Origin: Sandarakinorhabdus sp. AAP62
GTDB taxonomy: Bacteria > Pseudomonadota > Alphaproteobacteria > Sphingomonadales > Sphingomonadaceae
Reading direction: 5' to 3'
Assembly (NCBI RefSeq): GCF_000331225.1
Contig: NZ_ANFY01000003.1
Span: 124,001-188,000 of the forward strand
DNA length: 64,000 bases
Numbering within the stretch: the first letter of the stretch is position 1; each line of letters starts with the position of its first letter. A program made the translations under genes and the position numbers. The notes below the pieces were generated by a model, which had not been told where the DNA came from, made no database searches, and worked only from the letters and a program-made list of their open reading frames with translations. This document shows positions 51,465 to 60,923 of the stretch, piece by piece.

Positions 51465-52483
51465 TCGCCCCCGGTGAATGGCGCGTGCGCCCGGCGCGAG
51501 CCGCCGATCTGCCGGCCGTGCTGGAACTGGCGAAGCTTACGGGCGGCGGTTTCACCAACCTGCCGCAGGACGAAGGTGCACTCGCCCGCCGGCTGGCCTG
51601 GTCCGACGCCAGCTTTGCGCGCAGCGATGCCGCGCCGGAAAACGAGCTTTACCTGCTGCTGCTGGAGGAAGTCGCCACTGGGCGCATCGGCGGCACTGGC
51701 ATGGTGTTCAGCCGCGTCGGCGCCGAATGGCCGTTCTACAGCTACAAGATTTCCACGTTGACCCAGACCAGCAAGGAACTCGATCGCACGCTGCGCATCC
51801 AGTTCCTGTCGCTCACCAGTGATTTCGACGGCGCATCGGAAGTGGGCGGGCTGTTCCTGCATCCCGATCTGCGCACCGGCGGGCTAGGGCGCTTGCTGGC
51901 TCGCGCCCGCTATCTGTTCATCGCCCGGCACCGGGCGCGCTTTGGTGACCGCGTGATTGCCGAACTGCGCGGCGTGATGGATGCTCAGGGCAACTCGCCG
52001 TTCTGGGATGCGCTGGGCGCCAAATTCTTCGGCATCAGTTTCCCCGAGGCGGACAGGTTCAACGCCGTGCATGGCAACCAGTTCATCGCCGATCTGATGC
52101 CGCGACACCCGATCTATACCGATCTGTTGTCGGACGAGGCTCGTGCCGCCATCGGCCAGCCGCACGCCACTGGCCGCGCTGCGCTGGCGATGCTGCTGGC
52201 GGAGGGGTTCGCCTTCGACAATTATGTCGACATCTTCGACGGCGGACCGACCGTGAGCGCCCGCATCGACGATCTGAAGACCGTGCGCGGCGCCCGCGAG
52301 GCCGAGATTGCGGCGCTGGCCGATGCCGTGGAGGCCGCCCCGCAATTGGTGGCAACGGGCACTTGCCAAGAATTCCAGGCCTTCCTGTCGCCGCTGGCCG
52401 ATGCGGGCCGCACCCTGCCGGCCGCAATCGCCCAGCCGCTGGGCATCACCCCGGGCACCAGGATCTGCCATGTCGACTGCTGA
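51461..52483 (+). CDS. astA: Arginine N-succinyltransferase
   Basis: A 340-residue acyltransferase, first enzyme of the arginine succinyltransferase pathway: succinyl-CoA plus arginine gives N2-succinylarginine. Typical AstA blocks are WRVRPARAADLPAVLELAKLTGGGFTNLP, YSYKISTLTQTSKELD, EVGGLFLHPDLRTGGLGRLLARARYLFIA, and AELRGVMDAQGNSPFWDALGAKFFGISFPEADR. ATG at 51461 overlaps the M20 stop. It overlaps astD by 14 bp. Confidence 0.95.
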   Translation: MIAPGEWRVRPARAADLPAVLELAKLTGGGFTNLPQDEGALARRLAWSDASFARSDAAPENELYLLLLEEVATGRIGGTGMVFSRVGAEWPFYSYKISTLTQTSKELDRTLRIQFLSLTSDFDGASEVGGLFLHPDLRTGGLGRLLARARYLFIARHRARFGDRVIAELRGVMDAQGNSPFWDALGAKFFGISFPEADRFNAVHGNQFIADLMPRHPIYTDLLSDEARAAIGQPHATGRAALAMLLAEGFAFDNYVDIFDGGPTVSARIDDLKTVRGAREAEIAALADAVEAAPQLVATGTCQEFQAFLSPLADAGRTLPAAIAQPLGITPGTRICHVDC

Positions 52484-53870
52484 ACTCGTCTCAACCGACC
52501 CTTGCACCGCCGAAGCCATCTGGGCCGGCCCGGTGGGCGGCGTGGCGGCGGCGGTGGCAAGGGCGCGGGCTGCCGCCTCTGGCTGGGCGCATACGCCGCT
52601 GGGCCAGCGCATCGCCATCGCGCGCGCTTTCAAGGCGGCGGTGGAGGCGGAGGCTGACGGCTTTGCCCGGCTGATCGCGGCTGAAACGGGCAAGCCGCTG
52701 TGGGAAACCCGCACCGAAGTCGCCAGCGTGGCGGCCAAGGTGGAGATTTCCATCACCGCGCAGGCCGAACGCGCCGGAGAAAAGGGCAGTGAGGCCGGCG
52801 GCGTGAAGCAGATGCTGCGCCACAAGCCGCACGGCGTGCTGGCCGTGCTGGGGCCGTATAATTTCCCGGCGCACCTGCCCAATGGCCATATCGTGCCGGC
52901 GCTGCTGGCCGGCAACTCGATCGTGTTCAAGCCATCCGAACAGACCCCGGCCGTGGCCGAACTGATGGCCAGCCTGTGGGCGCAGGCCGGGTTGCCCGAC
53001 GGTGTGCTGAACCTCGTGCACGGCGGCGGCGATGTTGGCCGGGAACTGGCCGGCGCGGAGATTGATGGCCTGTTGTTCACCGGTTCGGCGCATGTTGGCG
53101 CGGCGCTGGCGCGGCAATTCGCCGAGACGCCGCACCGCATATTGGCGCTGGAAATGGGCGGCAACAATCCGCTGGTGGCGTGGGATGTGACCGATATCGA
53201 CGCGGCGGCCGCAACCGTGGTGCAATCGGCGTTCCTGTCGGCCGGGCAGCGCTGCACCAACGCGCGGCGGCTGATCCTGAAAGATGGCGACGACCGGTTG
53301 GTGGATGCGGTGCTGGCCTTGGCCGAGCGGTTGATTGTCGGCGCGCCGTTCGATGAGCCGCAGCCGTTCATGGGCCCGGTGATTTCCAATGCTGCTGCCG
53401 ATGGGCTGGAGCGCGGCTGGGCCGGCTTGCAGGCCGCGGGTGGGCGCGTGCTGCGCCCGCTCGTTCGCGCCCGGGCTGACCGGCCGTTCCTGTCCCCCGC
53501 CGTCATCGACATGACTGGCCATGCGCCCTCTGACGACGAATTGTTCGGCCCCGTCCTCCAGATCATTCGCGTGCCCAATTGGGATGCGGCCATTGCGGCG
53601 GCCAACGCCACGCGCTTTGGTCTGGCGGCGGGCCTGATCGGCGGCGATGCGGCGCGCTTCGATGATTTCTGGGGCCGCAGCCGGGCCGGGATCGTCAACT
53701 GGAACCGGCCGACCAATGGTGCCTCGTCGGCGGCGCCGTTTGGTGGCATCGGGGCGAGCGGCAATCACCGCCCCTCAGCCTATTACGCCGCCGATTATTG
53801 CGCTTTCCCGGTGGCGACCCTTGCCGCCGAAACGCTGGCGGCCAGCATCACCACGGGCCTTCGTCCATGA
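52470..53870 (+). CDS. astD: Succinylglutamate-semialdehyde dehydrogenase
   Basis: A 466-residue NAD-dependent aldehyde dehydrogenase that oxidises succinylglutamate semialdehyde to succinylglutamate. The general base Glu is in ALEMGGNNPLVAWDV and the nucleophile Cys in FLSAGQRCTNARRL; the PYNFPAHLPNGHIVPALLAGNSIVFKPSEQTP segment is AstD-typical. Start is the ATG at 52470, since the frame upstream lies inside astA. It overlaps astB by 4 bp. astC, which would make its substrate, is not in this cluster. Confidence 0.95.
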   Translation: MSTAELVSTDPCTAEAIWAGPVGGVAAAVARARAAASGWAHTPLGQRIAIARAFKAAVEAEADGFARLIAAETGKPLWETRTEVASVAAKVEISITAQAERAGEKGSEAGGVKQMLRHKPHGVLAVLGPYNFPAHLPNGHIVPALLAGNSIVFKPSEQTPAVAELMASLWAQAGLPDGVLNLVHGGGDVGRELAGAEIDGLLFTGSAHVGAALARQFAETPHRILALEMGGNNPLVAWDVTDIDAAAATVVQSAFLSAGQRCTNARRLILKDGDDRLVDAVLALAERLIVGAPFDEPQPFMGPVISNAAADGLERGWAGLQAAGGRVLRPLVRARADRPFLSPAVIDMTGHAPSDDELFGPVLQIIRVPNWDAAIAAANATRFGLAAGLIGGDAARFDDFWGRSRAGIVNWNRPTNGASSAAPFGGIGASGNHRPSAYYAADYCAFPVATLAAETLAASITTGLRP

Positions 53871-55129
53871 TCCGCGAAATCAATTTCGACGGCCTGATCG
53901 GGCCGAGTCACAATTATGCGGCGCTCTCGCTCGGCAACCTGGCCAGTGCCCGCCACGGCGGCGCCACTAGCCGCCCGCGCGCGGCGGCGTTGCAGGGCTT
54001 TGCCAAGATGCGCTTCGTGATGGGGCTGGGACTGACCCAGGGCTTCCTGCTGCCGCTCGATCGGCCCAATGTGGGCTTCCTGCGCCAGATGGGCTTTGTC
54101 GGGACGGACGAGCAGGTGATTGCCCGCGCCGCCGCGGAGGACCCGCGCCTGTTCGCCACCGCGGCCTCCGCCAGTTCGATGTGGACGGCCAACGCCGCCA
54201 CTGTCTCGCCTGCGCCCGACACCGAAGACGGCCGCTGCCACATCAGCTCCGCCAATTTGTCGCGCATGGCCCATCGCAGCATCGAACATCCGGAGACGCA
54301 CGCGCAACTGGCCATCGCTTTTGCTGATCCGGCGTTCGCGGTGCACGAAGCGTTGCCAGCCGCGTTTGGCGATGAAGGTGCCGCCAATTTCATGCGCCTG
54401 TGCGGCGCCCACGATGCGCCCGGCCTCGAAATCTTCGTGTTCGGCGAGGAAGGCGGCCGCTTCCCGGCCCGGCAGAACCGCCGCGCCAGCGAAGCCATCG
54501 CCCGCCGCCACGGCGTTTCAAACGCGCTGTTTGTGGCGCAGAGCCAGGCCGCCATTGATGCCGGCGCGTTCCACAATGATGTGGTGGCCGTGGCCAACGG
54601 TAATGTGCTGTTTGCCCATGAACACGCCTTTGCCGATGCGGCCGGCCTGAAGGCGGACATCGCCCGGCGGATGCCCGAGGCGATCTATGTCGAGGTGCCG
54701 GCCAGCGCGGTCAGTCTTGAGGATGCCATCAAGTCCTATCTGTTCAACAGCCAGCTGCTTACCCTGCCCGATGGCAGCATGGCCCTGGTGTTGCCGAAAG
54801 AGGCCGAGGAAACGCCGAGCGTGAAGGCGTATCTGGCGGCGCTGGTCGCCGGCAACGGCCCCATCCGCGCCGCGCATTTCGTCGATGTGCGCGAATCCAT
54901 GCAGAATGGTGGCGGCCCGGCTTGCCTGCGCCTGCGCGTGGTGGCCGATCCGGCCCGCGTCGATGCGCGCTTCCTGCTGGATGCGGCCAAGGCCGACCGG
55001 CTGGAACGGCTGGTGGAACGCTGGTGGCCCGAGGCGATCGGCCCAGCGGACATGACCAACCCGGATTTGTGGCGTGACGTGAAGGCCGCTCGGGCGGCGC
55101 TGCTGGCGGAGCTGGGGCTCAACCTCTAA
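53867..55129 (+). CDS. astB: N-succinylarginine dihydrolase
   Basis: A 420-residue enzyme of the amidinotransferase fold that hydrolyses succinylarginine to succinylornithine, ammonia and CO2. It begins REINFDGLIGPSHNYAALSLGNLASARHGG, has the catalytic histidine in AGAFHNDVVAVANGNVL, and the nucleophile cysteine in MQNGGGPACLRLRV near the C-terminus. ATG at 53867 overlaps astD. It is the last gene of the cluster; a hairpin follows. Confidence 0.96.
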   Translation: MIREINFDGLIGPSHNYAALSLGNLASARHGGATSRPRAAALQGFAKMRFVMGLGLTQGFLLPLDRPNVGFLRQMGFVGTDEQVIARAAAEDPRLFATAASASSMWTANAATVSPAPDTEDGRCHISSANLSRMAHRSIEHPETHAQLAIAFADPAFAVHEALPAAFGDEGAANFMRLCGAHDAPGLEIFVFGEEGGRFPARQNRRASEAIARRHGVSNALFVAQSQAAIDAGAFHNDVVAVANGNVLFAHEHAFADAAGLKADIARRMPEAIYVEVPASAVSLEDAIKSYLFNSQLLTLPDGSMALVLPKEAEETPSVKAYLAALVAGNGPIRAAHFVDVRESMQNGGGPACLRLRVVADPARVDARFLLDAAKADRLERLVERWWPEAIGPADMTNPDLWRDVKAARAALLAELGLNL

Positions 55130-55137
55130 CCCCAGTC

Positions 55138-55163
55138 GTCACCCCGGCGCCCCCGGGGTTGAC
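55138..55163. terminator. Hairpin between astB and the convergent amn gene
   Basis: GTCA-CCCCGG, a 5-nt loop and CCGGGG-T-TGAC form a stem of 6 plus 4 bp with one bulge, in the 36-bp gap between the stop codons of astB and amn. No T run. Confidence 0.5.
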
Positions 55164-55165
55164 GG

Positions 55166-56605
55166 TCATCTAAAGGGCGGCTCGTCAAACGCGCGCAGTT
55201 TGCGCGAATGCAGTGCCGGGCCTTCATCGCGCAGGATCATCATCGCTTCGATGCCCACCTGCAGATGCTCCGAAATCGCGCCCTCATAGAAACGGTTGGC
55301 CTGGCCGGGCAGCTTGATCTCGCCGTGCAGCGGCTTGTCCGAAACACACAGGAACGTGCCGTAGGGGACGCGGAAGCGGTAGCCTTGGGCGGCGATGGTG
55401 GCGGATTCCATGTCGATGGCGACCGCGCGGCTCTGGTTGAAGCGCAGGGATGACTGCGAATAACGCAGTTCCCAGTTGCGATCGTCCGTCGTCACCACCG
55501 TGCCGGTGCGCAGGCGGGGCTTCAGCGCGTCGCCGGTCATGCCGGTGACTTTTTCGGTGGCGAGCTGCAGCGCCTTCTGAACTTCCGAAAGCGCCGGGAT
55601 CGGGATCTCGGCGGGCAGCACGTCGTCGAGCACGTGATCGTCGCGCAGATAGGCGTGGGCCAGCACATAATCGCCGATGGCCTGGCTGGGGCGCAGGCCG
55701 CCGCAGTGGCCGATCATCAGCCAGGCTTCCGGGCGCAGCACGGCGAGGTGATCGCAGATCGTCTTGGCGTTGGCGGGGCCGACACCGATGTTGACCAGCG
55801 TGATGCCGCTGCCATTGGGGCCGATCAGATGCCAGGCCGGCATCTGGTTCTTGCGCCAGGCGAAATCGGCGGCGGCGCGGTCCGCATCGGGATCATCGGC
55901 GGTGATGTCCAGCCCGCCGGGGCAGGCGAGGCGGTCGTAACCGTTCCCCAGCTGCCGGCAGGCCCAGCGCACGAATTCATCGACATAACGATGATAGTTG
56001 GTGAGCAGGATATAATGCTGGAAATCCTCCGGCGCGGTGCCGGTGTAATGTTTCAGCCGGGCGAGGCTGAAATCGGTGCGCGGGCCGTCGAACAGGGCCA
56101 ATGGGCGTTCATCGGCCAGGCTTTCATCCCACAGGCCGTCGGCCAGTTCGTCGCCGATCTGCTGCAATTCGGTGGTGGGGAAGTGCCGGGCCAGTTCGGC
56201 GGCCGCCACGCCTTCCAGATTGAGATCGGCGGCGCCATCGAGCACATAGGGGTACGGAATCTCGACTTCGGAGCGGCCGACCGAGACCACCACGTCATAA
56301 TCGGCCATCAGCAGGCCCAGCTGCTCTTCGAGATAGGCGCGGAACATCGCCGGGCGGGTGACGGTCGTGGTGTAACTGCCGGGGCGATTGAGCCGGGCAA
56401 AGGCGCGGATCGGGCGCAGGGCGCGGCGCTCACCGGAAAATTCCAGGCGCAACTCCGGATAGGCCCAATCGCCGCGCACACGCTGGCTGCCATCGGGGGC
56501 GACGCCGTTGTCGATATAATCCTTGAGCGCATCGCGCAGGGCGGCGACGGACTGGGTGTGGATGTCGATCAGCTGATCGACGATGGTTGAAGGCGCAAGA
56601 TTCAT
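55166..56605 (-). CDS. amn: AMP nucleosidase
   Basis: A 479-residue enzyme that splits AMP into adenine and ribose 5-phosphate. The N-terminal AMN domain (ELRLEFSGERRALRPIRAFARLNRPGSYTTTVTRPAMFRAYLEEQL) is followed by a phosphorylase-like catalytic domain with LVNIGVGPANAKTICDHLAVLRPEAWLMIGHCGGLRPSQAIGDYVLAHAYLRDD and the VAIDMESATIAAQGYRF loop. Closes with RAFDEPPFR. It is divergent from an acyl-CoA dehydrogenase, with 55 bp between. Confidence 0.95.
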   Translation of the reverse strand: MNLAPSTIVDQLIDIHTQSVAALRDALKDYIDNGVAPDGSQRVRGDWAYPELRLEFSGERRALRPIRAFARLNRPGSYTTTVTRPAMFRAYLEEQLGLLMADYDVVVSVGRSEVEIPYPYVLDGAADLNLEGVAAAELARHFPTTELQQIGDELADGLWDESLADERPLALFDGPRTDFSLARLKHYTGTAPEDFQHYILLTNYHRYVDEFVRWACRQLGNGYDRLACPGGLDITADDPDADRAAADFAWRKNQMPAWHLIGPNGSGITLVNIGVGPANAKTICDHLAVLRPEAWLMIGHCGGLRPSQAIGDYVLAHAYLRDDHVLDDVLPAEIPIPALSEVQKALQLATEKVTGMTGDALKPRLRTGTVVTTDDRNWELRYSQSSLRFNQSRAVAIDMESATIAAQGYRFRVPYGTFLCVSDKPLHGEIKLPGQANRFYEGAISEHLQVGIEAMMILRDEGPALHSRKLRAFDEPPFR

Positions 56606-56660
56606 CCTGCGCCAATGCCACGAATTGCGCCGCCGTTACCAGCCCCGTATGGAAGGCGGC

Positions 56661-57809
56661 ATGAGCCAATTTGATCTGACCGACGACCAGAAGGCCATCC
56701 AGGAGGTCGCCCGCCGTTTCACGGCCGAGGCGATCACCCCGCACGCCGCGCGCTGGGACGAGACGCATCATTATCCCAAGGACGTGGTGCAAGCCGCCGC
56801 GGCGCTGGGGTTTGGCTCCATCTATGTCAGCGAGGCCGGCGGCGGCATCGGGCTGGGCCGGCTGGAAGCGGCGTTGATCATGGAGGCGATGGCCTATGGC
56901 TGCCCGTCGACCAGCGCCTTCATCTCGATCCACAACATGGCGGCGTGGATGATCGACTGTTTCGGCAGTGAGGCGGTGAAGGCGAAGTATCTGCCTTCAT
57001 TGGTGACGATGGACCGGATCGCCAGCTATTGCCTCACCGAGCCGGGTTCGGGATCGGATGCAGCGGCGCTGAAGACGCGCGCCGTGCGGGATGGCGATCA
57101 TTATGTGGTGAGCGGTTCCAAGGCGTTCATTTCCGGCGCCGGGGTCAACGATGTGTATGTGACGATGGTGCGCACCGGGGTGGATGGGCCAAAGGGCATT
57201 TCCTGCCTGGTGATCGAACGCGACATGCCGGGCGTGAGCTTTGGCGCGCCGGAGCGCAAGATGGGCTGGCGGTCGCAACCCACCGCGCAGGTGAATTTCG
57301 ACGAGGTGCGGGTGCCGGTGGAAAATCTGGTCGGCGCCGAAGGCCAGGGCTTCAGCATCGCCATGGCCGGTCTGGATGGCGGGCGGCTCAACATCGGCGC
57401 GTGCAGTCTGGGCGGCGGCCAGCGCGCGCTGGATGAAGCCATGGCTTATACGCGCCAGCGCCAGCAGTTCGGCAAGGCCATCGCCGATTTCCAGGCGACG
57501 CAATTCACCCTGGCCGATATGGCGACCGAACTCTCGGCAGCGCGCGCGCTGCTCTATCAGGCGGCGGTGAAGGTGAGCGAGGGCGCGCCTGACAAGACGC
57601 AATTTGCCGCCATGGCCAAGCGTTTTGCCACCGATACCGGCATGGCGGTCGCCGATCGCGCGCTGCAGCTGCACGGCGGCTATGGCTATCTGATGGATTA
57701 TCCGGTGGAGCGCATTTTCCGCGACCTGCGCGTGCACCAGATCCTGGAAGGCACCAATCAGATCATGCGCATGATCACCGCGCGCGAGATGATGCGGCAC
57801 AGCAATTGA
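56661..57809 (+). CDS. Acyl-CoA dehydrogenase, isobutyryl-CoA dehydrogenase-like
   Basis: A 382-residue acyl-CoA dehydrogenase. YCLTEPGSGSDAAALKTRA and SGSKAFISGAGVNDVYVTMVRTG form the FAD/substrate site; RQRQQFGKAIADFQATQFTLADMATEL precedes the closing LQLHGGYGYLMDYPVERIFRDLRVHQILEGTNQIMRMITAREM with the catalytic Glu in LEGTNQI. The overall pattern is that of isobutyryl-CoA (ACAD8) dehydrogenases of valine degradation. ATG at 56661 is preferred over 56583. Confidence 0.92.
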   Translation: MSQFDLTDDQKAIQEVARRFTAEAITPHAARWDETHHYPKDVVQAAAALGFGSIYVSEAGGGIGLGRLEAALIMEAMAYGCPSTSAFISIHNMAAWMIDCFGSEAVKAKYLPSLVTMDRIASYCLTEPGSGSDAAALKTRAVRDGDHYVVSGSKAFISGAGVNDVYVTMVRTGVDGPKGISCLVIERDMPGVSFGAPERKMGWRSQPTAQVNFDEVRVPVENLVGAEGQGFSIAMAGLDGGRLNIGACSLGGGQRALDEAMAYTRQRQQFGKAIADFQATQFTLADMATELSAARALLYQAAVKVSEGAPDKTQFAAMAKRFATDTGMAVADRALQLHGGYGYLMDYPVERIFRDLRVHQILEGTNQIMRMITAREMMRHSN

Positions 57810-57849
57810 GGGCTTTTCAAGTGACGTTCACAGCTTCAGTCTGCCCGGC

Positions 57850-58248
57850 ATGAGCGAGCCCACTCCACCCGCCCGCCCGCGTTACCTGCCGGCCTTTGCC
57901 TGCCTGAATGCGCTGATCGCGCTGGCGTTCGGCACGTTCGCGGCGCACGGCATCGATGATCCCCAGGCGAAAGACTGGATCATGACCGGGGTGACCTTTC
58001 AGCTGCCGCATGTGGCCGCCGTGTTTGGCCTGCTGGCGTGGCGCAATTCGCCGTTCGTGCACTCGGGCGCGTGGGCGGTGCTGGGCGGCGCGTTCGTGTT
58101 CGCGATGGATTTGAACCTGCTGGCGATGGGCGCACCCAAATGGGTGGCGGCGCTCGCCCCCGCGGGCGGCACCGCCATGATGTTCGGCTGGCTGTGGCTC
58201 GCCATCATCGCCTTTGCCGGCGATGCGCTGAACCGCTTCGAAAGCTGA
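57850..58248 (+). CDS. DUF423 membrane protein
   Basis: A 132-residue protein with four helices. The conserved N-terminal portion, LNALIALAFGTFAAHGIDDPQAKDWIMTGVTFQLPHVAAVFGLLAW, corresponds to the DUF423/YgdD signature (AFGAH, then the Tyr/Phe-H pair). Function unknown. It ends 3 bp from the convergent aldolase gene. Confidence 0.83.
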   Translation: MSEPTPPARPRYLPAFACLNALIALAFGTFAAHGIDDPQAKDWIMTGVTFQLPHVAAVFGLLAWRNSPFVHSGAWAVLGGAFVFAMDLNLLAMGAPKWVAALAPAGGTAMMFGWLWLAIIAFAGDALNRFES

Positions 58249-58251
58249 CGC

Positions 58252-59028
58252 TCAGTCCCGGAACGATGGGTCGATCCGGTCCAGCTTGCGCAGCAATGCC
58301 GGCCAGGCCAGCATGTTGCCCACCATTTTCAGCCCGGCGCGGCCCTGATCGGCGGCCTTTTCGGGCGTGCCCTGCGGCGGGTGGTTGATCAGATCCTGGC
58401 CGCCAGCGAGCGCATGGATTTGCGCTTCGCAGGCGCGTTCAAGGAAATACATCTTGATGAAGGCTTCGGCCACGGTTTCACCCACGGTGAGCGTGCCGTG
58501 ATTGCGCAGGATCATCGCCGTCTTGGTGCTGCCCAGATCTTCCACCAGCCGTTCGCGCTCATCGAGGTCCGTCGCGACCCCTTCATAGTGGTGATAGGTC
58601 AGCTCGTCGCGGATCAGCATGGCCGTCTGGGTGAGCGGCATCAGCCCTTCGGCCTGCGCCGAAACAGCCTGGCCGTGCGGCGTGTGCAGGTGGATGACGG
58701 CGTGGGCGTCCTCGCGCGACATGTGGATGGCCGAATGGATGGTGAAGCCGGCGGCGTTGGTGATGTAGGGCGTCTCCATCACCGGGTGGCCTTCGACGTC
58801 GATCTTGACGAGGCTGGATGCGGTGATTTCCTCGAACATCAGATTATAGGGGTTGATCAGGAAATGATGCTCCGGCCCCGGCACGCGCACGCTGAGGTGG
58901 GTGAAGATCAGATCGTCCCAGCCATAATGCGCCACAAGGCGGTAGGCGGCGGCGAGATCGACGCGCAGCGCCCACTCCTCGGCCGAAACCTGATCCTTCA
59001 CACTCGGCGTTTTCAACTGCGTGGCCAT
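58252..59028 (-). CDS. Class II aldolase/adducin-family protein
   Basis: A 258-residue protein of the class II aldolase fold. Zinc histidines are in VIHLHTPHGQAVSA and ILRNHGTLTVGETVAEAF; the substrate loop THLSVRVPGPEHHFLINPYN is also typical. Members act on fuculose/ribulose phosphates or methylthioribulose 1-phosphate; this long form (258 residues) belongs to a widespread group without known substrate. GGGAGGAATCAC precedes ATG 59028. It is followed by no partner enzyme. Confidence 0.88.
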   Translation of the reverse strand: MATQLKTPSVKDQVSAEEWALRVDLAAAYRLVAHYGWDDLIFTHLSVRVPGPEHHFLINPYNLMFEEITASSLVKIDVEGHPVMETPYITNAAGFTIHSAIHMSREDAHAVIHLHTPHGQAVSAQAEGLMPLTQTAMLIRDELTYHHYEGVATDLDERERLVEDLGSTKTAMILRNHGTLTVGETVAEAFIKMYFLERACEAQIHALAGGQDLINHPPQGTPEKAADQGRAGLKMVGNMLAWPALLRKLDRIDPSFRD

Positions 59029-59051
59029 GTGATTCCTCCCCGAAAATTGCG

Positions 59052-59222
59052 TCATTCTGTCGTGCCGGCGCGCGCCCGTCCATAGGCACCGCTGCGGCAG
59101 GCGTCGGAACAGTATCGCACATTCTCCCAATCGCGCGCCCATTTCTTCCGCCAGCTGAACGGGCGGCCGCAGGCGGCGCATTCCTTGGTGGGCAGATCGG
59201 CCTTCTGGCGCATTTTCGCCAT
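59052..59222 (-). CDS. DUF2256 zinc-finger protein
   Basis: A 56-residue protein: [36 protein letters not shown]. The four cysteines (two CxxC/CxxxC pairs) and the WRKKW core define DUF2256, a small zinc ribbon often encoded near cryptochrome/photolyase genes in other genomes, function unknown. Its nearest photolyase-like genes here are about 19 kb and 35 kb away. It lies 23 bp before the aldolase gene and is probably co-transcribed with it. It is divergent from phoD. Confidence 0.85.
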   Translation of the reverse strand: MAKMRQKADLPTKECAACGRPFSWRKKWARDWENVRYCSDACRSGAYGRARAGTTE

Positions 59223-59241
59223 GGCGGCAGGCTCCCTCGAA

Positions 59242-59252
59242 ATTGTCACAAT
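59242..59252. promoter_or_regulatory. Palindrome ATTGTCACAAT between DUF2256 and phoD genes
   Basis: The 70-bp divergent region contains a perfect ATTGT-C-ACAAT palindrome. TTGTCAC also matches one half of an alphaproteobacterial Pho box, but the second half (TCCGGTT) is poor, so PhoB control is only a suggestion. Confidence 0.3.
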
Positions 59253-59292
59253 ATCCGGTTTAATGGCGCCAATGTCTAAAGGGGAATCAGCC

Positions 59293-60903
59293 ATGCGTCC
59301 TGCCATTGATCGTCGCGCCTTCCTGACCGCCACTGCCGCCGGCCTGATCCTGCCGGTGCGCCCGGCGCTGGCCCGGCTGTGGCCGATCAGCGGCTTCACC
59401 CATGGCGTCGCATCGGGCCATCCCGGCCCCGGCGCTGTCACGCTGTGGACGCGCTATGCCAGCGTGACGGGTGCTGCGACCGTGCTGAAGCTGGAAGTGG
59501 CGGAAGACGAAGCCATGAGCCGGGTGATCGCCCGCGCCGAAGCCGTGGCCGGCGCGGAAAGCTGGGGCACCGCCCAGGCGCGCGTGTCGGGCCTGCCGGA
59601 AGGCAAGTGGCTGTGGTACCGCTTCACCGCACCCGATGGCACGATGTCCATGGTGGGACGCACCAAGACGTTGCCGACCGGCAAGCTGGATGCACTGAAG
59701 CTGGGCGTCTTCTCCTGCTCCAACCGGCCGTTCGGGCATTTCAACGCCTATGCCCATGGTGCCATGCGTGATGATCTGGATGCGGTGATCCACCTTGGCG
59801 ATTATATCTATGAATATCAGATGGGTTCGTATCCTGAACAGGTGATGCCCGGCCGCGAGATCCTGCCCGTCGATGAAATCCTGATGATCGACGATTATCG
59901 CCAGCGTTATGCCAGCTATCGCACCGATCCCGGCCTGCAGGCGATCCACGCGCGCTTCCCGATGATCGCCATCTGGGATGATCATGAATTTGCCAACGAT
60001 ACGTGGAAAGGTGGCGCGCAGAACCACCAGGCCGATGAAGGCGTGTGGAATATGCGCCGCGATGCCGCGCTGAAGGCGCATCGCGAATGGCTGATGAGCC
60101 CGGAAGTGCCGTGGCATCGCTATGATTTCGGCAATCTGGTGTCGGTGATGACTCTGGATACCCGCATGTCGGGCCGCGACAAGCAGCTGGATCTCAATGC
60201 CGCGCTGCGGGCCGGGCCGGAGGGCATCAAGGCCTTTGCCAGCGGCGAATGGCAGTCGCCGGCGCGGACGCTGCTGGGCGCCGAGCAGGAAGCCTGGTTC
60301 GCCCGCGAAATCGCCGCCAGCGTGAAGGCCGGCCAGCGCTGGCAGCTGATCGCGCAGCAGGTGGTGATGGGTGACATCATGACGCCGAAGAACGCGCTGG
60401 AGTTCCTGGCCCCCAATGCCGATGCCCGCGCCCAAGGCTATGTGAAGGGCGGCATTGCGGCGGCACAGGCCGGCATCCCGGGCGCGCAGGACATGTGGTC
60501 AGGCTACCCGCAGGCGCGCCGCCGACTGCTGAAGGCAATGGCCGATGCCGGTGCCGATCCCATCGTGATCGCCGGCGACAGCCACAATGCCTGGGCCTTC
60601 AACCACAGCCTGGACGGCAAGGCGGTGGCGGCCGAATTCGGCGTCCACTCTGTCACTTCGCCCGGTTACGAATCGGCGTTGGCGGCGGATCCGGCGGTGA
60701 TCCGGGCGGCGCTGGTGCAAAGCTCAGCCGGAATGCAGTGGTGCGACACCAGCCGGCGCGGCTATCTCACCCTGTCGTTCAATGCCGGCGAAACCCGCTG
60801 TGACTGGGTGTTCATGGACACGATCAAGGCCGTTTCGATGGCCACCAGCGCGCCGCAGGCGGCCGTGGTGAAGCATGGCAAGCGGAAGATGACGCTGGCC
60901 TGA
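59293..60903 (+). CDS. phoD: Alkaline phosphatase D, Tat-exported
   Basis: A 536-residue PhoD-type phosphatase/phosphodiesterase. The N-terminus [17 protein letters not shown] is a Tat signal (RR-x-F). Metal-site motifs are [12 protein letters not shown], then [16 protein letters not shown] and [13 protein letters not shown]. PhoD releases phosphate from phosphodi- and monoesters in the periplasm using Fe and Ca. ATG at 59293 begins just before the Tat motif; upstream in-frame ATGs would add a stretch overlapping the divergent DUF2256 gene. Confidence 0.93.
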   Translation: MRPAIDRRAFLTATAAGLILPVRPALARLWPISGFTHGVASGHPGPGAVTLWTRYASVTGAATVLKLEVAEDEAMSRVIARAEAVAGAESWGTAQARVSGLPEGKWLWYRFTAPDGTMSMVGRTKTLPTGKLDALKLGVFSCSNRPFGHFNAYAHGAMRDDLDAVIHLGDYIYEYQMGSYPEQVMPGREILPVDEILMIDDYRQRYASYRTDPGLQAIHARFPMIAIWDDHEFANDTWKGGAQNHQADEGVWNMRRDAALKAHREWLMSPEVPWHRYDFGNLVSVMTLDTRMSGRDKQLDLNAALRAGPEGIKAFASGEWQSPARTLLGAEQEAWFAREIAASVKAGQRWQLIAQQVVMGDIMTPKNALEFLAPNADARAQGYVKGGIAAAQAGIPGAQDMWSGYPQARRRLLKAMADAGADPIVIAGDSHNAWAFNHSLDGKAVAAEFGVHSVTSPGYESALAADPAVIRAALVQSSAGMQWCDTSRRGYLTLSFNAGETRCDWVFMDTIKAVSMATSAPQAAVVKHGKRKMTLA

Positions 60904-60923
60904 CAAGTGGTTAGGGTGGGCGC

